DNA of 33,308 nucleotides from CAYFQH01 sp964345215 (GTDB taxonomy: Bacteria; Bacillota; Clostridia; Christensenellales; Aristaeellaceae), in assembly GCA_964345215.1 (NCBI GenBank), contig CAYFQH010000022.1, forward strand, positions 1 to 33,308. The letters run 5' to 3'. The notes below the pieces were generated by a model that saw nothing but the letters and a program-made list of their open reading frames with translations, had not been told where the DNA came from and made no database searches. Numbering within the stretch: the stretch's first letter is position 1; each line of letters starts with the position of its first letter. Shown here piece after piece: positions 31,195-33,308 of this stretch. The translations under genes were made by a program, and so were the position numbers.

Positions 31195-32301
31195 ATGAAT
31201 GAAAATCAACCCATTCTAAAAGTAGAAGGGCTTCATGTAAAATTTCATTTAAGGGGAAAGGTGCTCCACGCCATCCGGGGCATTGATTTAGATGTATATC
31301 CGGGCGAAAGCCTGGCCATTGTAGGTGAATCGGGCAGCGGAAAGTCGGTTTTAAATAAAAACTTTATTGGCCTGTTAGATCAAAATGGCTTTGTTGACGG
31401 GGGTTCAATTAAATACTACGGTACCCAAACCAGCCAACTGCCTAAACACTTGCTTGAAAAAGACGGGGATGGCCGGGAATATATTGATCTTGTTAAACTG
31501 CAGCAAGAAAAACAGTGGCGGGGCATCAGAGGCTGTGAAATTTGCATGGTGCCCCAGGACCCAATGACCAGCTTAAACCCTTTAAAACGGGTAGGAACTC
31601 AAATTGGTGAGGCTTTGAAACTGCATACCCGGCTAACGGGGGCTCAAATTAAACAGCAGGTTATCAAAATATTGGATGATGTACAAATTACCGACCCAAG
31701 CCGCTGCTATCGCCAGTACCCTCATGAGCTTTCCGGGGGCATGCGCCAGCGAATTGTCATCGCCATTGCCATTGCCTGCCGGCCTAAAATATTAATATGC
31801 GACGAGCCCACCACCGCCCTTGATGTAACCATCCAGGCCCAAATACTGCAGTTGCTTAAAAAAATTAAGGAAAAATACCAGCTAACCATTTTATTCATCA
31901 CCCACGATTTAGGGGTGGTGGCCAACATTGCCGAGCGGGTGGCGGTAATGTATGCAGGGGATATTATTGAAATCGGCCTATCTCACGAGGTGTTTTATGA
32001 CCCGAAGCACCCCTACACCTGGGCTCTGCTCTCTTCTTTGCCCCAGCTTACACAAAAAGGAGAGGAACTTTACTCCATTAAAGGAACTCCGCCAAACCTG
32101 TTTGCAACCATTCAGGGGGATGCCTTTGCTCCCAGAAATCCCTATAGCCTAACGATTGATCACCTGACTCAACCTCCTTACTTTGTGATAAGCCCAACCC
32201 ACCGGGCCAAAACCTGGCTGCTGGATGAACGGGCCCCTTATATTACCCCGCCTGCCAGCATACAAAAATTAAGAAGTTTGGGGGGGAAGGTCAATGGGTA
32301 A
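31195..32301 (+). CDS. oppD: Oligopeptide ABC transporter ATPase OppD
   Basis: A 368-residue ATP-binding subunit. Walker A is GESGSGKS at 44-51, the signature is 'ELSGGMRQRIVIAIAIA', Walker B 'ILICDEPTTALD' and the H-loop 'LFITHDLGVV'. The C-terminal oligopeptide domain has the usual frame ('GDAFAPRNPYSLTIDHL...', then 'AKTWLLDERAP') but none of the four cysteines that form a 4Fe-4S motif in many relatives; they are replaced by D, N, D and T. The same variation is known from the AmiE/OppD type of Gram-positive bacteria. ATG 31195 follows AAGGGGAGAAG. The gene overlaps oppF by 8 bp. Confidence 0.94.
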   Translation: MNENQPILKVEGLHVKFHLRGKVLHAIRGIDLDVYPGESLAIVGESGSGKSVLNKNFIGLLDQNGFVDGGSIKYYGTQTSQLPKHLLEKDGDGREYIDLVKLQQEKQWRGIRGCEICMVPQDPMTSLNPLKRVGTQIGEALKLHTRLTGAQIKQQVIKILDDVQITDPSRCYRQYPHELSGGMRQRIVIAIAIACRPKILICDEPTTALDVTIQAQILQLLKKIKEKYQLTILFITHDLGVVANIAERVAVMYAGDIIEIGLSHEVFYDPKHPYTWALLSSLPQLTQKGEELYSIKGTPPNLFATIQGDAFAPRNPYSLTIDHLTQPPYFVISPTHRAKTWLLDERAPYITPPASIQKLRSLGGKVNG

Positions 32302-33265
32302 GCTACTGAATGATCACCCGCCGCTAAGGGTGAATAAAAACGAGCCCTTGGTTGAAATTGAAAATCTTCATGTTGCCTTCGGCAAGGGTAAAAAAGCTTT
32401 TGAGGCGGTAAAAGGGGTATCCTTTACTATTTATAAGGGGGAAACCTTTGGCCTGGTAGGGGAGTCGGGCTCGGGTAAAACCACCATTGGCCGCAGTATT
32501 GTAAGGGTACATCCGGCAAAGAGTGGGCAAATACGCTATCAGGGACAGCCCATTACAGGCAGGCTTTCAAAACAGGCTGATCAGGAAGTAACCCAAAAGA
32601 TCCAAATGATCTTTCAAGACCCTATGGCCTCGCTAAACGAGCGGGCAAAAATAGAATACATTGTTGCCGAGGGAATTTATGCCAAGGGCTATACCAAGGA
32701 GGAAATACGTAAAAAGGTAAATAAAGCGCTGGAGGATGTAGGCCTTTTGCCCGAGTTCGCAAGCCGCTTCCCCCATGAGTTTTCTGGGGGCCAGCGCCAG
32801 CGTATCGGCATTGCCAGGGCCCTTGTCATGAACCCGGAATTTATCATTGCCGACGAGCCCATATCGGCCCTGGATGTATCTATCCGGGCCCAGGTATTAA
32901 ACCTTTTGGCAAAGCTCCAGCGCCAGCGTGGCCTTACCTATTTGTTTATTTCTCACGATTTATCGGTGATGCGCTTTATCTGCAGCCGCATTGCTGTTAT
33001 CCATAAGGGAATACTGGTTGAAATGGGCGAAACGGAAAAGCTGTTTGAAAACCCCCTGCACCCCTATACCAGAGCCCTCTTATCGGCCATTCCCCAACCG
33101 AACCCGGCCCTTGAAAAAGATAAAAAACTTGAAATATACGACCCGGCCTGCCATGATTATGCGGTAGACGGGCCCCGGTTTGTCGAAATAGAGCCAGGGC
33201 ACTTTGTACACGGCAACAAGGGAGAACTGGCAGGGTATCGGGAAAAACTGAATAAAAAAGCGTAG
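32294..33265 (+). CDS. oppF: Oligopeptide ABC transporter ATPase OppF
   Basis: A 323-residue second ATP-binding subunit. Walker A GESGSGKT at 56-63, Q-loop 'IQMIFQDPMASLN', signature 'EFSGGQRQRIGIARALV', Walker B 'FIIADEPISALD', H-loop 'LFISHDLSVM'. The C-terminus is short and contains 'FVEIEPGHFVHG'. ATG 32294 lies inside the end of oppD and follows GGGGGAAGG. It closes the operon and is followed by a terminator. Confidence 0.94.
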   Translation: MGKLLNDHPPLRVNKNEPLVEIENLHVAFGKGKKAFEAVKGVSFTIYKGETFGLVGESGSGKTTIGRSIVRVHPAKSGQIRYQGQPITGRLSKQADQEVTQKIQMIFQDPMASLNERAKIEYIVAEGIYAKGYTKEEIRKKVNKALEDVGLLPEFASRFPHEFSGGQRQRIGIARALVMNPEFIIADEPISALDVSIRAQVLNLLAKLQRQRGLTYLFISHDLSVMRFICSRIAVIHKGILVEMGETEKLFENPLHPYTRALLSAIPQPNPALEKDKKLEIYDPACHDYAVDGPRFVEIEPGHFVHGNKGELAGYREKLNKKA

Positions 33266-33284
33266 CCCGTAAAAAAGAAATAAA

Positions 33285-33308
33285 AAAGATAGGAATCATC
33301 CTATCTTT
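33285..33308 (+). terminator. Terminator of the opp operon, cut by the window end
   Basis: AAAGATAGGA (33285-33294), loop ATCA, TCCTATCTTT (33299-33308). The T-tail would continue outside the window. Confidence 0.8.

Noticed and set aside
1..33308. Mobile elements, phage genes or attachment sites
   Set aside because: No transposase, integrase or terminal repeats were found; the short tRNA gene at the edge shows no duplicated 3' end within the window.

Overview
The window looks like a scaffold from a spore-forming member of the Bacillota (Clostridia-like). The evidence is a run of mrnC, thyX, rlmB and the sporulation sigma factor gene sigH, strong AGGAGG ribosome binding sites, several TTG starts, and genes packed in short co-directional operons. 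A run of exactly 100 N inside rlmB shows that this is scaffolded draft sequence. Both ABC solute-binding proteins carry ordinary signal peptides without a lipobox. This is unusual for a single-membrane Bacillota and leaves open a two-membrane lineage. No insertion sequence, prophage, CRISPR array or rRNA was seen.

Layout. At the left edge a tRNA-Leu(GAG) is read leftward from its own promoter. Back to back with it is a rightward module: a DUF2975-like membrane protein, a small XRE regulator, and a lipoprotein whose reading frame is broken just after the lipobox. Its promoter is framed by two copies of one inverted repeat. Next come a secreted HlyD-like adaptor protein, an aldo/keto reductase and DNA polymerase IV (dinB), with clear terminators between units (2.5-6.1 kb). 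The stretch 6.3-11.2 kb is leftward: an Eis-like acetyltransferase, an XPD/DinG-type iron-sulphur helicase with an N-terminal nuclease-like domain, and a membrane-anchored polysaccharide deacetylase.

The centre (11.6-20.7 kb) is the most distinctive part: a catabolic locus consisting of a GntR/UTRA regulator, then two FAD-dependent oxidoreductase paralogues (both 618 aa). They enclose a carbohydrate ABC importer (binding protein and two permeases, no ATPase) and a TIM-barrel sugar isomerase/epimerase-like enzyme. Two promoters upstream of the first oxidoreductase each carry the same TATGT-ATTG-ACATA dyad over the -35 box, a good candidate for the GntR operator. I infer that a small carbohydrate or glycoside is imported intact, oxidised by the flavoproteins in the cytoplasm, and processed by the TIM-barrel enzyme. 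The substrate cannot be read from the sequence. A small secreted protein with a cadherin-like fold follows as its own unit.

The right part holds a leftward aromatic-acid-exporter-like membrane protein, the rightward housekeeping run mrnC-thyX-rlmB-sigH, a class I glutamine amidotransferase-like peptidase (C26), and a complete oligopeptide importer operon (oppA, B, C, D, F) with a hairpin terminator between oppA and oppB and a closing terminator at the window edge.

Two sequence-quality points matter to users of this annotation: the frameshift in the lipoprotein (about 1545-1560) and the rlmB gap, whose flanks are identical for 30 bp.
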